Shown: positions 34,832 through 44,338, counted from the stretch's first letter. The stretch is DNA of 64,000 nucleotides from Pseudooceanicola nanhaiensis (GCF_020171315.1 NZ_JAIUZP010000005.1:124001-188000); one strand, 5' to 3'. Translations and numbers: made by a program. The notes: a model not told the origin generated them from the letters alone.

Positions 34832-36028
34832 ATGGCACCGGGTGCGATCCGCAGCCTGGCCTTGCTGGTCTGCGCGGAAATGGCGGCGATGAGCCTGTGG
34901 TTCGTCTCGGCGGCGATCCTGCCCGAGATGCAGGCGGAGGCATCCCTGACGCCCGGCCGCGCGGCGGCACTTTCGAGCGCGGTGCAGCTTGGCTTCGTCC
35001 TGGGCGCCCTCGGCTTCGCGATCCACGGGACGCCCGACAGATACGATCCCCGCCGGGTGATGGCGGTGGCGGCCTGCCTCGGGGCTCTGGCCAATGCGGG
35101 CCTGCTGATCACGCCGGTGGGCGGGGCCACGCAGGTGGCCCTGCGGGGGCTGACCGGCGTGGCGCTGGCCGGGGTCTATCCGGTGGGCATGAAGATCGCC
35201 GTGGGGTGGAGCCAGAGGCGGCGCGGCCTGCTGGTGGGTATCCTCGTCTGCGCCCTGACGCTGGGCTCTGCCGCGCCCCATGCGCTTGCGCTTGCGGGCG
35301 GGGCGGAGTGGCGCTTCACCGTCATGGCGGCCAGCCTGCTCGCGCTGCTGGCGGCTTTCCTGATCCTCTTCACGCGGCTTGGCCCCCATCACGCCACGGC
35401 GCCGAGGTTCGACCCATCGGCGCTGCGCCTTGTCTGGCAGCGCCCGCGCCTGCGCCTCGCCTATGCCGGATACCTCTGCCACATGTGGGAGCTCTACGGC
35501 CTCTGGGCCTGGCTCGCCGTGGCGCTCTCGGTGTCCTTCGCGCCGCATCTGGGCGAGGGCGCGCCGGCTGCCGCGCGGCTGCTGTCCTTCGCGGCCATCG
35601 CGCTTGGCGGGGTGCTGTGCATCCCGGCGGGGGCCATGGCGGATCGCTGGGGCAAGGCGCGGGTCGCGGGTGTCTGCCTCGCGGGCAGCGCCTCGGCGGC
35701 CTTCGTCACGGCGGCGGGCTTTGGCGGAGCGCCCTGGGTGACGGTGGTCAGCGTGCTGATCTGGGGGGCGCTGGTGATCCCCGATTCCGCGCTCTTCTCG
35801 GCGCTCGTGGCGGATGCTGCGCCACCGGATCGCGCGGGCAGCCTGATGACCTTCCAGACCGCGCTCGGCTTCCTGCTGACCACCTTCACGGTGCAGGGCG
35901 CGCCGCTGGTGGCCTCCGCACTTGGCTGGCCGGCGACGCTGGCGCTGCTGGGGGTCGGTCCTGTGCTGGGGGTCGAGGCGATGCGGCGGCTGGCCCGGCT
36001 CACGGGCGAGCGGGGCGTCACGTATTGA
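34832..36028 (+). CDS. MFS transporter (12-TM)
   Basis: A 398-residue polytopic protein with 12 predicted helices. It starts directly with a helix (LALLVCAEMAAMSLWFVSAAILP) and carries a degenerate loop-2/3 motif (GTPDRYDPRRVM) and the mid-protein PRLRLAYAGYL. It resembles cyanate/nitrate-like or generic roseobacter MFS carriers, but no substrate can be assigned. AGGGGAGG lies upstream of the ATG. Its stop overlaps the end of the convergent dehydratase gene by 11 bp. Confidence 0.85.
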   Translation: MAPGAIRSLALLVCAEMAAMSLWFVSAAILPEMQAEASLTPGRAAALSSAVQLGFVLGALGFAIHGTPDRYDPRRVMAVAACLGALANAGLLITPVGGATQVALRGLTGVALAGVYPVGMKIAVGWSQRRRGLLVGILVCALTLGSAAPHALALAGGAEWRFTVMAASLLALLAAFLILFTRLGPHHATAPRFDPSALRLVWQRPRLRLAYAGYLCHMWELYGLWAWLAVALSVSFAPHLGEGAPAAARLLSFAAIALGGVLCIPAGAMADRWGKARVAGVCLAGSASAAFVTAAGFGGAPWVTVVSVLIWGALVIPDSALFSALVADAAPPDRAGSLMTFQTALGFLLTTFTVQGAPLVASALGWPATLALLGVGPVLGVEAMRRLARLTGERGVTY

Positions 36029-37886
36029 TGACGGCGCGGTCCTTGGAATATTTCTCGACCCACTTGCGCAGCACGGCCTCTCCGGCCTCGCCGTCGCGGG
36101 TGTCGATCGCCTTGCGCAGCTCGGCCATGGCCGAGGCCATTTCAAGCTCGGACAGGTGCTCTTCCTGCGCGCGCATGATCTTGGGGTGCGGCGTCGTCAG
36201 CATGTCGGACCCGATCAGCAGTTCCTCGTGCAGCTTCTCGCCGGGACGCAGGCCGGTGATCTGGATCTCGATGTCGCCGTGGGGGTTGCGTTCGTCCTTC
36301 ACGGTGTGACCGGAGCCTTCGATCATCTGGCGCGCGACCTGATGGATCGGCACCGGTTCCCCCATGTCGAGCACGAAGACATCCCCGCCACGGGCAAAGG
36401 AGCCCGCCAGCAGCACGAGGCGCACGGCCTCGGAGACGGTCATGAAGTAGCGGGTCACGGCGCGGTGGGTCACGGTCAGCGGGCCGCCGCGGGCGATCTG
36501 CTCTTCGAAGAGCGGGATCACCGAGCCGGAAGAGCCCATGACGTTGCCGAAGCGCACCATCGAGAAGCGCGTGGTCTTGGACCGCGTTGCGAGGTCCTGC
36601 ACCAGCTGCTCGGCCATCCGCTTGGTGGAGCCCATGATCGAGGAGGGGCGCACGGCCTTGTCGGAGGAGACGAGGATGAAACGCTCAACCCCGGCGGCCC
36701 CGGCGGCATCTGCCACGATCTTGGTGCCGATGATGTTGTTGCGCAGGCCCTCGATGCAGTTCATCTGCACCATCGGCAGGTGCTTGTAGGCCGCTGCGTG
36801 CAGCACCACGTCAATCCGGTGCCGTTCCAGCACATCGCGGATCAGCCCGGCCTCGCAGATCGAGCCGAGGACCGGCACCAGTTCCATCTCGGGGATGAGC
36901 TCGGCCAGTTCGCGCTGGATGTTGTAGAGCGCCAGCTCGCTGTGATCGAGCATCACAACGGCCTCGGGCTCGCAGGTGACAAGCTGGCGGCACAGCTCGG
37001 ACCCGATCGAGCCGCCGGCCCCGGTCACGAGGATGCGGCGGCCCTTGTAGGCGTCCGAGACGCCGGGCAGTTCCTCTTCCAGCCGGTTGCGGCCCAGCAG
37101 GTTGTCCATGTCGACGGGCTTGGAGGCGCGAACGGCATCGCCCTTCACGACCAGTTCCGCGAAGGAGGGCAGCGCGTGGACTTCGCAGCCGACGTCCTTG
37201 AGGCGGCGGGCGATACGCGCCTGCACCGAGCGCCCGACCGACGGCATGGCGAGCACGACGCGGTCGATCTGCTTGTCACGGACGATGTCGCGGATCTGGA
37301 CCGGCGAATAGACCCGCAGGCCCGAGACGGTCAGGCTTTGCAGCCGGGGGTTGTCATCCACGAAGGCGACCGGGACGACGGCGTCATCGGTGGCGAGCGC
37401 GGTGGCCAGCTGGCGGCCGGTCTGCCCGGCACCGTAGATCAGCACGCGCTTGCGGGCATTGCCCTTGCGGTAGACCATCAGGATGAACCGCAGCAGCACG
37501 AGCCGCGCAGAGACCGACAGGATCAGGAAGGTCATGGCGAAGATCGTGATCTCCACCAGCGGCATGTTCGGGCCCGGCAGCAGGTTGACCAGCGCACAGG
37601 CCGCACCGGCACCACAGGCGACCATCAGCGTTTCCGTCGCGCCGCGCACCTCGTAGGCGATCAGTTTCATCTGATCGAGGCCGACCAGAAGGATCAGAAC
37701 GCAGGAGGTGGCGAGGGCGGCGAGAAGATGGAGCGAGAAGTCCCGCAAGCTGTCCAGTTCGACAAGCGCGGCATCGACCAGCATCTTGGCGGAGACGAAA
37801 GCGACCGCGCACCAGAAGAGATCAAGGGCGAGGAGGAAAGTCCGCTTGTGACGTGGGCGAAGCGCAATCACCAGATCGTATAGCAT
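36018..37886 (-). CDS. Nucleoside-diphosphate sugar epimerase/dehydratase, CapD/WbpM-like membrane protein
   Basis: A 622-residue inner-membrane enzyme. Four or so N-terminal helices (residues 1-130) precede a CoA-binding-like Rossmann domain (LIYGAGQTGRQLA). The C-terminal SDR domain has the GAGGSIGSEL fingerprint, AAAYKHLPMVQ and the VSSDKAVRPSSIMG segment, where many members have MxxxK instead of YxxxK. It should act as a UDP-GlcNAc 4,6-dehydratase/C6 epimerase in polysaccharide or glycan synthesis. ATG 37886 is chosen as the start of conserved sequence; the frame opens at 37985. It belongs with the sugar transferase and OPX genes to the right. Confidence 0.9.
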   Translation of the reverse strand: MLYDLVIALRPRHKRTFLLALDLFWCAVAFVSAKMLVDAALVELDSLRDFSLHLLAALATSCVLILLVGLDQMKLIAYEVRGATETLMVACGAGAACALVNLLPGPNMPLVEITIFAMTFLILSVSARLVLLRFILMVYRKGNARKRVLIYGAGQTGRQLATALATDDAVVPVAFVDDNPRLQSLTVSGLRVYSPVQIRDIVRDKQIDRVVLAMPSVGRSVQARIARRLKDVGCEVHALPSFAELVVKGDAVRASKPVDMDNLLGRNRLEEELPGVSDAYKGRRILVTGAGGSIGSELCRQLVTCEPEAVVMLDHSELALYNIQRELAELIPEMELVPVLGSICEAGLIRDVLERHRIDVVLHAAAYKHLPMVQMNCIEGLRNNIIGTKIVADAAGAAGVERFILVSSDKAVRPSSIMGSTKRMAEQLVQDLATRSKTTRFSMVRFGNVMGSSGSVIPLFEEQIARGGPLTVTHRAVTRYFMTVSEAVRLVLLAGSFARGGDVFVLDMGEPVPIHQVARQMIEGSGHTVKDERNPHGDIEIQITGLRPGEKLHEELLIGSDMLTTPHPKIMRAQEEHLSELEMASAMAELRKAIDTRDGEAGEAVLRKWVEKYSKDRAVINT

Positions 37887-38112
37887 CGTTCTACCCCACC
37901 TTGTCGGCAAACGCCGACCGAAGCTGTCTTTCCGTCTATCAAATCGCGCGCGAAGAGGAAAACAGCCTTCAGTTCGGAATCTCAAAAAAATAGAAAAATA
38001 GCGAACTTACGCGCTTTCGGCCCAAGTAATAACCATTTGCACGATTCTTACAAGTTCGCAGGCGGTGGCGTATGTACGGTGCGGCGACGACTGGCGGTGA
38101 ACCGCCTAAAAT

Positions 38113-38778
38113 CTACCTGTTCGGCGGTCTTTGGCGCCCCGGAGCGAGGGGAAGGCGCCTGAAAACCGTCGTCAGCATCAGCCAGATGTCGAGGCAGATC
38201 GTCCGGTTCCGGGCATAGATCAGGTCCAGCCGGGCCTTCGCGGGCACGCAGCGCCGGGTGTAGACGGCCTCGGTCTCCTCCGCTGTCCGGCAGGTGGCGA
38301 GCAGTTCGGCCTCGCGGGCATGGAAGGCCACGGTGGCCAGCCCGGTCAGGCCGGGGCGGCTTTTCAGCACGTCGGCGTAGAGCGCGGGAAATTGCTCCAC
38401 GTAGCGCCGCAGCGGCGGTCGCGGACCGACGAAGCTGATGTCACCGCGCAGCACGTTCCAGACCTGTGGCATCTCGTCGAGCCGGTAGCGCCGCAGGACG
38501 CGCCCCGTCGGGGTGATCCGGTCGGCCTTGTCGCCGCCGGAGACGCCGCTGTCGTTGCTGACCACCCGCATCGTCCGGAATTTGACCAGCTGGAACCCTG
38601 TCTCGGGCGTCTTCATGCGCTCGGACAGGTAGAACACCGGCCGGCCGTCGCGGATCAGGACGGTCAGGGCAACGACGATGAAGACGGGCCAGAGCACGGC
38701 CGTGATCAGCAGGCAGCAGGTCAGGTCCATCAGGCGCTTGAGGAAGGTCACGCGGCGGGTTCTCCGAACTCTTGCCAT
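38113..38778 (-). CDS. Bacterial sugar transferase (undecaprenyl-phosphate sugar-1-phosphate transferase)
   Basis: A 221-residue monotopic/bitopic enzyme. It has an N-terminal re-entrant helix after FLKRLMDL, the catalytic ERM..ETGFQLVKFRTM segment, RYRLDEMPQVWNVLRGDISFVGPRPPL, and KSRPGLTGLA. These are the signatures of the PglC/WcaJ C-terminal family that transfers a sugar phosphate to undecaprenyl phosphate and starts repeat-unit assembly. Its start lies 31 bp inside the upstream epimerase gene, so they are coupled. The 226-bp AT-richer stretch downstream (37887-38112) is probably the promoter region of the dehydratase gene. Confidence 0.9.
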   Translation of the reverse strand: MARVRRTRRVTFLKRLMDLTCCLLITAVLWPVFIVVALTVLIRDGRPVFYLSERMKTPETGFQLVKFRTMRVVSNDSGVSGGDKADRITPTGRVLRRYRLDEMPQVWNVLRGDISFVGPRPPLRRYVEQFPALYADVLKSRPGLTGLATVAFHAREAELLATCRTAEETEAVYTRRCVPAKARLDLIYARNRTICLDIWLMLTTVFRRLPLAPGRQRPPNR

Positions 38779-39632
38779 TGGCGGATCAGGGCTTGGGGGT
38801 CGGCGCTGTCCGGCAGCGGGCCGATCAGGCGGGTCTGTAGGGTCGTGTCGAGGTTGACCATGGGCATGGCACCGGCTGGGGCCGGGCGCCAGTCGAAGGC
38901 GCGCCCGGCGGTGCGGGCGAGGTCTGCCATGGCGACGGGTGCGGGCCCCGCGAGGTTGATCAGCGCGGGCAGGTCCTCGAGCGGGTAGGTCAGCAGGACG
39001 CGGAGCGCGGCGGCGAGGTCGAGCGGGGCAAGGTAGCTGCGTGCCGGTCCGGTGCCGTCGGCGAACTGGTCGATGACCATCGGCGCGCCGCTGTCGAGCG
39101 ATCCGAAGAGGCTGTCCGCCGCGCCGATGTTCGTCAGCCGCATCACGCAGGCGCGGGGATCATCCGGCAGGGCGCCCCGGCGCGCCAGCAGGGCCTGCTC
39201 CATCTCGCGCTTGGCGCGGCCATAGGCATTCGGCGGGGCCGGAGGGGCGGTTTCGTCCTGCGGTCGGGCGTCCGGCGCATAGATCGCAGAGCTGCTGCAG
39301 TGCAGGACGCGATCGGCACCAATCCGCCGGGCGAGGCGTTGCGCATCGAGGGCGAGGCTGACGTTCGCGTCCAGATCCCGCCCCGGGCCGGGGGTGACCC
39401 CCCAGAGGGCCAGAACGGACGCCCCCCGTGGCAGTTCGGCCACCGACGCGCCGGGGCCCCAGATCACGGATTTCTCAGTGGAAATTGAAGAGATCGGGTT
39501 GCGCGAGACCCAGGTGATGTCGCGCCCGGCCACCTGCCCCGAGGACCAGACGCGCCGCAGGATCCGGCCCAGCCGTCCGCCTGCGCCAAGCACGATCACC
39601 CCAGAGGGGGTCCCGGAGTCCTGCCCGCTCAT
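38748..39632 (-). CDS. NAD-dependent epimerase/dehydratase family protein
   Basis: A 294-residue extended-SDR-like protein. It has the N-terminal GAGGRLGRILRR fingerprint, a CSSSAIYA strand that takes the place of the catalytic Ser/Thr segment, and an NAYGRAKREME stretch with the YxxxK pair. It is probably a nucleotide-sugar epimerase or reductase in the polysaccharide pathway. ATG 39632 is preferred over the longer frame, since conserved sequence starts there. It overlaps the sugar-transferase gene by 31 bp and is divergent from the OPX gene. Confidence 0.8.
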   Translation of the reverse strand: MSGQDSGTPSGVIVLGAGGRLGRILRRVWSSGQVAGRDITWVSRNPISSISTEKSVIWGPGASVAELPRGASVLALWGVTPGPGRDLDANVSLALDAQRLARRIGADRVLHCSSSAIYAPDARPQDETAPPAPPNAYGRAKREMEQALLARRGALPDDPRACVMRLTNIGAADSLFGSLDSGAPMVIDQFADGTGPARSYLAPLDLAAALRVLLTYPLEDLPALINLAGPAPVAMADLARTAGRAFDWRPAPAGAMPMVNLDTTLQTRLIGPLPDSADPQALIRQWQEFGEPAA

Positions 39633-39749
39633 GGTCGTCCTCACCCCAAATTCCAAGTCTCTCCCCCAAAATGGGTCGGAGACCATTGTTTACCATCGCC
39701 ACCATTGGCTAGAAAGGCTTCCAAAGACGATTTGAATCAGGGAATAAGC

Positions 39750-40871
39750 ATGTCCGCAGGAATTCTGAAGGTCTTTGTGTTGGCTGGACTGTCACTTGGC
39801 CTTGCGTCCTGTTCCATCCCGCGTGGTGCGGCGCTTCAGCGTGAGATCACCCGGGAAGCCGACGCTGAGTTTCCAAACGTAGAGGTCGTGCCCGTGAGCC
39901 GCGCCAGTGCGCCGGTTCTGGCGCAATGGCCGCAATCCGGCTGGAAGGGCGGCTACAACTGGCTTGCGCGCGGGGGCGGCTCGAACAGCAGCGTCATTCG
40001 CCCGCAGGACCGGATCGACCTGATCATCTGGGACAACTCGACCAACTCCCTGCTGACGAGCGAGACCTCGAAAGCGGCGGAAATGCCCGGTCTGCTGGTG
40101 TCCTCCGACGGCACGATCTTCATGCCCTACGTCGGCCCGGTGCGCATTTCCGGCATGTCGCCGGAAGAGGCCCGTCGCACGCTTCAGGAGAAGCTGAACC
40201 CGGTGCTGCAGGATGCGCAGGTCCAGCTTGCCTTCACCGCCGGGCAGGGCAACTCCATCGACCTCGTCAGCGGTGTCAGCACGCCCGGGACCTACCCGCT
40301 GCCGCATCGCAACTACACGATCTTGTCGGCGCTGTCGCAGGGCGGCGGGATCAGCACGACGCTGCGCAACCCGGTCGTGCGGCTGCAACGCTCCGGCGCC
40401 ACCTACGCGATCCCGGCGAAGGCCCTGTTCGAGGATGCCTCCAAGAACATCGTGGTCCGCGGCGGCGACCAGATCGTCGTGGAGCAGGACGATCGCTACT
40501 TCACTGCGCTCGGGGCGACCGGCGTCGAGGAGCTGATCTACTTCGACCGTCAGAGCATCAACGCGCTGGAAGCCATGTCGATGATGGGCGGTCTGAACGA
40601 CAACCGGGCGGATCCCAAGGGCATCCTGATCCTGCGCGAATATCCCAGTTCGGTCCTGCGCTTCGACGGTACCGGCCCCTCCAAGCAGCAGGTCATCTAC
40701 ACCGTGGACCTGACCACGGCGGATGGCCTCTTCGGGGCGCGGAACTTCTCGGTGAACCCCGGCGATACCGTGCTCGCGACCGAAAGCCCGGTCACCTCGA
40801 TCCGGACCATCTTCGGCATCGTGGGTAACCTCGTCGGCGTGTCGAACTCGGTGAGCGACTTCACCAACTGA
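39750..40871 (+). CDS. Outer-membrane polysaccharide export (OPX, Wza-like) lipoprotein
   Basis: A 373-residue lipoprotein with a lipobox LASC (C21). It then has the Poly_export domain (RPQDRIDLIIWDNSTNS, GTIFMPYVGPVRISGMSPEEAR) and SLBB-type repeats (VSTPGTYPLPHR, then GGDQIVVEQDD). It would form the outer-membrane or periplasmic channel for capsule or exopolysaccharide. ATG 39750 begins the signal peptide. It belongs to the same EPS locus as the CapD/WbpM-like gene and, across the flagellar block, YjbF/YjbH. Confidence 0.9.
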   Translation: MSAGILKVFVLAGLSLGLASCSIPRGAALQREITREADAEFPNVEVVPVSRASAPVLAQWPQSGWKGGYNWLARGGGSNSSVIRPQDRIDLIIWDNSTNSLLTSETSKAAEMPGLLVSSDGTIFMPYVGPVRISGMSPEEARRTLQEKLNPVLQDAQVQLAFTAGQGNSIDLVSGVSTPGTYPLPHRNYTILSALSQGGGISTTLRNPVVRLQRSGATYAIPAKALFEDASKNIVVRGGDQIVVEQDDRYFTALGATGVEELIYFDRQSINALEAMSMMGGLNDNRADPKGILILREYPSSVLRFDGTGPSKQQVIYTVDLTTADGLFGARNFSVNPGDTVLATESPVTSIRTIFGIVGNLVGVSNSVSDFTN

Positions 40872-40877
40872 TCTTTG

Positions 40878-40905
40878 GGGGCGGGGCCGTGACCGGTCCC
40901 GCCCC
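40878..40905 (+). terminator. Putative terminator after the OPX gene
   Basis: GGGGCGGG (40878-40885) pairs with CCCGCCCC (40898-40905) 6 bp after the stop codon. There is no T-run. Confidence 0.5.
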
Positions 40906-41005
40906 TGATCGCCGCAGGGCCGGATCGCTAAAACTGGATTTGTTAAGCCCCCTGCAAGACCTGCCCCGCTAGACCTCGCCCCGGGTGAGATAAGTGGTGG
41001 TGGAG

Positions 41006-41863
41006 ATGAGCGCGCAGAACAAGGCGGCGCCCATCATCATCAAGAAGAAGAAAATCACGGGCGGTGACGGGCACCATGGCGGTGCCTGGAAGGTCGCCTA
41101 CGCCGATTTCGTGACGGCGATGATGGCCTTCTTCCTGTTGATGTGGCTGCTGAATGCAACGACCGAAAAGCAACGCAAGGGGATCGCGGATTACTTCTCT
41201 CCGACGATCCCGCTGAACCGGGTGTCCGGCGGGGGCGATGGCGCCTTCGGGGGGGAATCTGTCTTCTCCGAGATGACCCATCCCAAGCAGGGGACAGGCG
41301 CGACCGCGCTGCGCCCGACCGAGGAAGACGCGGCGCGCGGGGACAGCGGCCTCGACCGCGAAGGGCGCGACGGGGAGGAGGTCGACGACCGGGCCTTCGC
41401 CGAGATCGAAGAGGCGCTGATGGGCCGTGGCGGGGAGAGCCTCGTCGCCCCCGAGATCCTGAAGCACATTGTCACCCGGGTGACGGACGAGGGCCTCGTG
41501 ATCGAGCTCTTCGACCTGCGCGACGCGCCGCTCTTCAAGGGTGACACCGCGGATCCGACCGTGCTTCTCGAAGACCTCGCCGCGATGCTCGTCCGGGTCA
41601 GCGGCTTGGTCCGCAACCGCATCGCGGTCGAAGGGCATGTGAGCGCGCGGCCCGTGGTGCTTTCCTCCAATCCCGTCTGGGACCTGTCCACGACGCGGGC
41701 GATCGCCATGCGTCACGAGATGGCCGGGCTTGGCATGGATCGGGACCGGGTGATCCGCGTCACCGGCCATGCCGATCGCGAGCCATCGGTGCGCAATCCC
41801 ATGGCAGTGCGCAACAACCGGCTGGAGATCATCCTGCTGCGCAGCGACCGGCCGCGCGAATAG
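41006..41863 (+). CDS. motB: Flagellar motor protein MotB
   Basis: A 285-residue stator protein. A basic cytoplasmic tail (IIIKKKK) is followed by the single helix YADFVTAMMAFFLLMWLLN, where D34 is the proton-binding Asp. A plug region and a C-terminal OmpA-like peptidoglycan-binding domain follow (about 150-280, with RPVVLSSNPVWDLSTTRA and TGHADREP). GTG 40994 is a possible earlier start, but family members begin at the MSAQ-like residue. motA is not adjacent. The hook gene follows after 99 bp. Confidence 0.9.
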   Translation: MSAQNKAAPIIIKKKKITGGDGHHGGAWKVAYADFVTAMMAFFLLMWLLNATTEKQRKGIADYFSPTIPLNRVSGGGDGAFGGESVFSEMTHPKQGTGATALRPTEEDAARGDSGLDREGRDGEEVDDRAFAEIEEALMGRGGESLVAPEILKHIVTRVTDEGLVIELFDLRDAPLFKGDTADPTVLLEDLAAMLVRVSGLVRNRIAVEGHVSARPVVLSSNPVWDLSTTRAIAMRHEMAGLGMDRDRVIRVTGHADREPSVRNPMAVRNNRLEIILLRSDRPRE

Positions 41864-41962
41864 GGCAGGGAATAGGCCAGATTTTACCTGTTAGGGTCAT
41901 GTTAATGCGCCGCGCGTAGCAAGGCTGCAGACCGAGGGTCTATGCAGCAGAAAGGCGTATTC

Positions 41963-43528
41963 ATGACGATCTCCTCCTCGATGAACGCGGGCGTGGCGGG
42001 ACTGTTCACCAACTCGGCCAAGCTGGCCACGATCGCAGACAACATCGCGAATTCGGCAACCTACGGCTACAAGCGGGCCGAGGCTGACTTCCACTCGCTC
42101 GTGATCGGGGCGAACAACGGGGGCTATACCGCCGGCGGTGTCCGGGTCACGACCCAGCGCCTGATCGACGAGCGGGGGCCGCTGGTCACCACCAACAACG
42201 CCACCGATCTCGCGGTGCGGGGCCGGGGCCTGATCCCCGTGGCGCCAGCCTACGAGGTGGAAAATACCGGCACCTTCGACCGGATGATGCTGACGACCAC
42301 CGGATCTTTCCGGGCGGACGCGGATGGCTACCTCCGGACGGAGTCTGGCCTCATGCTCCTGGGCTGGCCCGCCGACAGTTCCGGCGAGATCCCGACCTAT
42401 CCGCGCGACACCTCCGACGGGCTGGAGCCTGTGCAGATCAACGTGAACCTCTTCTCCGGCGAGCCGACGACGAGCGTCTATCTGGGCGTCAACCTTCCCG
42501 CGACCGAGACTGCCTCCACCGCCGATGGCGACATGCAGGAACTGCTGGTCGAATATTACGACAACCTCGGCAAGTCGGAGACGTTGACCGTTCAGTTCAC
42601 CCCGACGGTCCCCGCAACCGGCAGTTCCAACGAATGGACCATGGTGATCACCGACAGTGCCTCGGGCGGAACTGTGGTCGGGGAATACACGCTGACATTC
42701 GACGACAGCCGGACCTCGGGGGGTACGCTTCTCTCCGTCGCAGAAACCACCGGTACCGCCTACGACCCGGCGACCGGGACGGTAATCGTGACTGCCGCGG
42801 GCGGCCCGATCGAGATCGACCTTGGCATGATCGGCGAATCCGATGGCCTGACCCAGCTCTCCGACAGTTTCGCGCCGGTTTCCATCACCAAGGATGGCTC
42901 GCCGGTGGGGAACATGACCTCGGTCGAGGTGGATGCCAATGGCTACGTCCACGCCTATTTCGACACCGGCGTGCGCCGCACCATCTACCAGGTGCCGCTG
43001 GCGGATCTGCCCAATGTCAACGGCCTCGTCGCGCTGGATTACCAGACCTACTACCCCTCTCCGGACAGCGGGAAGTTCTATCTCTGGGATGCCGGTGACG
43101 GACCCACCGGGGACGTCGTCGCCTTTGCCCGGGAGGAATCGGCAACCGATGTGGCCGCCGAACTGACCGAGATGATCCAGACCCAGCGGGCCTATTCGAC
43201 CAATGCCAAGGTCTTCCAAACCGTGGAGTTGTCCTTGGCGTCGGCGACACGTTTGCCGGTGGAGATTTGGCTCTGGGTTTCGGTCATCGACTTGTTGACC
43301 GACTTGAGCGTTTGCAGCGCAACCATGGCGCTGTTGTTCGTGAGGATGCTGGACATGCAATGTTCCTTGGTCGTACAGCGCGGTTCGGCGCCGGTTACAC
43401 AGCCCGTCCGGAGGAGGCTGCCCTCCGCCGACCGGTTTGAATGTCGTTCTGACCATTGCAGCCGTCCTTGTATCCCGGCCGCGCCATCCGCTTCGGATGC
43501 GGGGGCACATTGCGCCACGAAAGCCTAA
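41963..43528 (+). pseudogene. flgE: Flagellar hook protein FlgE, 3'-truncated and fused to antisense flagellin sequence
   Basis: The first 421 codons (to about 43225) are a normal-looking hook protein. They include the N-terminal rod-like helix (MTISSSMNAGVAGLF, DNIANSATYGYKR), a D1/D2 middle and the conserved C-terminal TEMIQTQRAYSTNAKVFQTV. At that point FlgE proteins continue with a short DEM-type helix ending in LKR. Here the frame runs on for 100 unrelated residues, which are the reverse complement of a flagellin gene start and its leader. The C-terminal coiled-coil needed for hook assembly is therefore altered. ATG 41963 has AAAGG 7 nt upstream; an ATG at 41942 is in frame. See the junction finding. 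Confidence 0.85.
43216..43356 (-). pseudogene. fliC: Flagellin N-terminal fragment (47 codons)
   Basis: On the minus strand, ATG 43356 with AAGGAAC upstream opens 47 codons that match the conserved flagellin N-terminus: MSSILTNNSAMVALQTLKS, then SQISTGKRVADAKDNSTVW. Immediately after the Trp, where flagellins continue with AIS-like helix residues, the sequence changes to antisense flgE. The remaining 80-90% of the gene is absent. The upstream 238 bp (43357-43594) are its old leader and promoter region and hold no other gene. Confidence 0.85.
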
Positions 43529-43594
43529 CAGAACCCTAATCGTCACCGCGCCTTTCGGAGGGATTTAACTCAACTCCTGCTCAACCCGGACCGA

Positions 43595-43954
43595 TCAGGC
43601 ACGTTTCTCGACCTGGTGGTCGGGCTGGGTCGTGACCTCCTGCCGGCGCCCGGCCTCGTCATAGGTTTCAAGCGTGCGCCGAATGCGGCGCAACGTGCCC
43701 ATGCGGTTCGCCACGGTGCGAATCCCCCTCAGCGTGCCGTCGAGGAGCGCCTGGTTGCGCAGCGCCTTCACCTGCAGTCCTTCAAGTTCGCGCTGCGCGG
43801 CACCCTCCAGCGCGCCGAGCTGTTCGACAAGCGCCTCCTTCCGTTCGAGCAGGCCGCGGATCGCCGTCAGATCGCCGGACAGCAGGGTGCGCCGCTCCTC
43901 TTCCAGCAGGGCATCGAGGGCGTCGATCAAGGTTTCGTCCCGGTCAGTTTCCAT
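43595..43954 (-). CDS. flgN: FlgN-like flagellar chaperone
   Basis: A 119-residue, mostly alpha-helical protein rich in Leu, Glu and Arg. It has heptad-like spacing (LLEEERRTLLSGDLTAIRGLLERKEALVEQL), as in FlgN-type chaperones for hook-associated proteins. The assignment rests on size, helical pattern and position between the FlgJ-like gene and the flagellin start. It overlaps the FlgJ-like gene by 11 bp. Its export clients FlgK and FlgL are not encoded in the window. Confidence 0.65.
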   Translation of the reverse strand: METDRDETLIDALDALLEEERRTLLSGDLTAIRGLLERKEALVEQLGALEGAAQRELEGLQVKALRNQALLDGTLRGIRTVANRMGTLRRIRRTLETYDEAGRRQEVTTQPDHQVEKRA

Positions 43955-44228
43955 GGATTTCTCTTTCTTTCAATGTGTTGAACAGGGCCTCCGCGAGGCC
44001 GATGCCCCCGGCGGAGGCAAGGGCACGTGCTTGCTCGTCGCGCAGGAAGGAGGCGAATTGCGCCTCTCCGGTACCGCCACCGAAAGCGCCCGGGACCTCG
44101 CCCAGGCCCGCCGCGCCGAGCATTTCGGAGAGGAAGGCCGCCTCCAGATCGCGGGCAACGGTGCGCAGCCTGACATCGGGCGAAGGGGGCAGCGGCAGGG
44201 GGCCGACTGCCGGGAGTGGGTCTGGCAT
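43944..44228 (-). CDS. Rod-binding protein FlgJ-like (N-terminal domain only)
   Basis: A 94-residue protein matching the rod-binding domain of FlgJ: TVARDLEAAFLSEMLGAAGLGEVP, then FGGGTGEAQFASFLRDEQARALA, then GIGLAEALF. It lacks the muramidase domain found in gamma-proteobacterial FlgJ, which is usual for alphaproteobacteria. It should assist rod assembly in the periplasm. ATG 44228 is preferred, with GGAGAG upstream. It is divergent from fliK. Confidence 0.8.
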   Translation of the reverse strand: MPDPLPAVGPLPLPPSPDVRLRTVARDLEAAFLSEMLGAAGLGEVPGAFGGGTGEAQFASFLRDEQARALASAGGIGLAEALFNTLKEREIHGN

Positions 44229-44338
44229 GGGGTCTCTCCAATTGGACTCAGTTTTCCGAGTCTGGCGCGAGAGCAGTAAAGATGTGGTAATCACCTGAGA
44301 GCATTGTTGGGCCCGAAGGAAGAACTCCCGAGGTCCGA

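Noticed and set aside
43226-43528. C-terminal 100 residues of the flgE frame as a new protein domain
   Set aside because: The sequence is exactly the reverse complement of a flagellin gene start and leader, so it is read-through of a junction.
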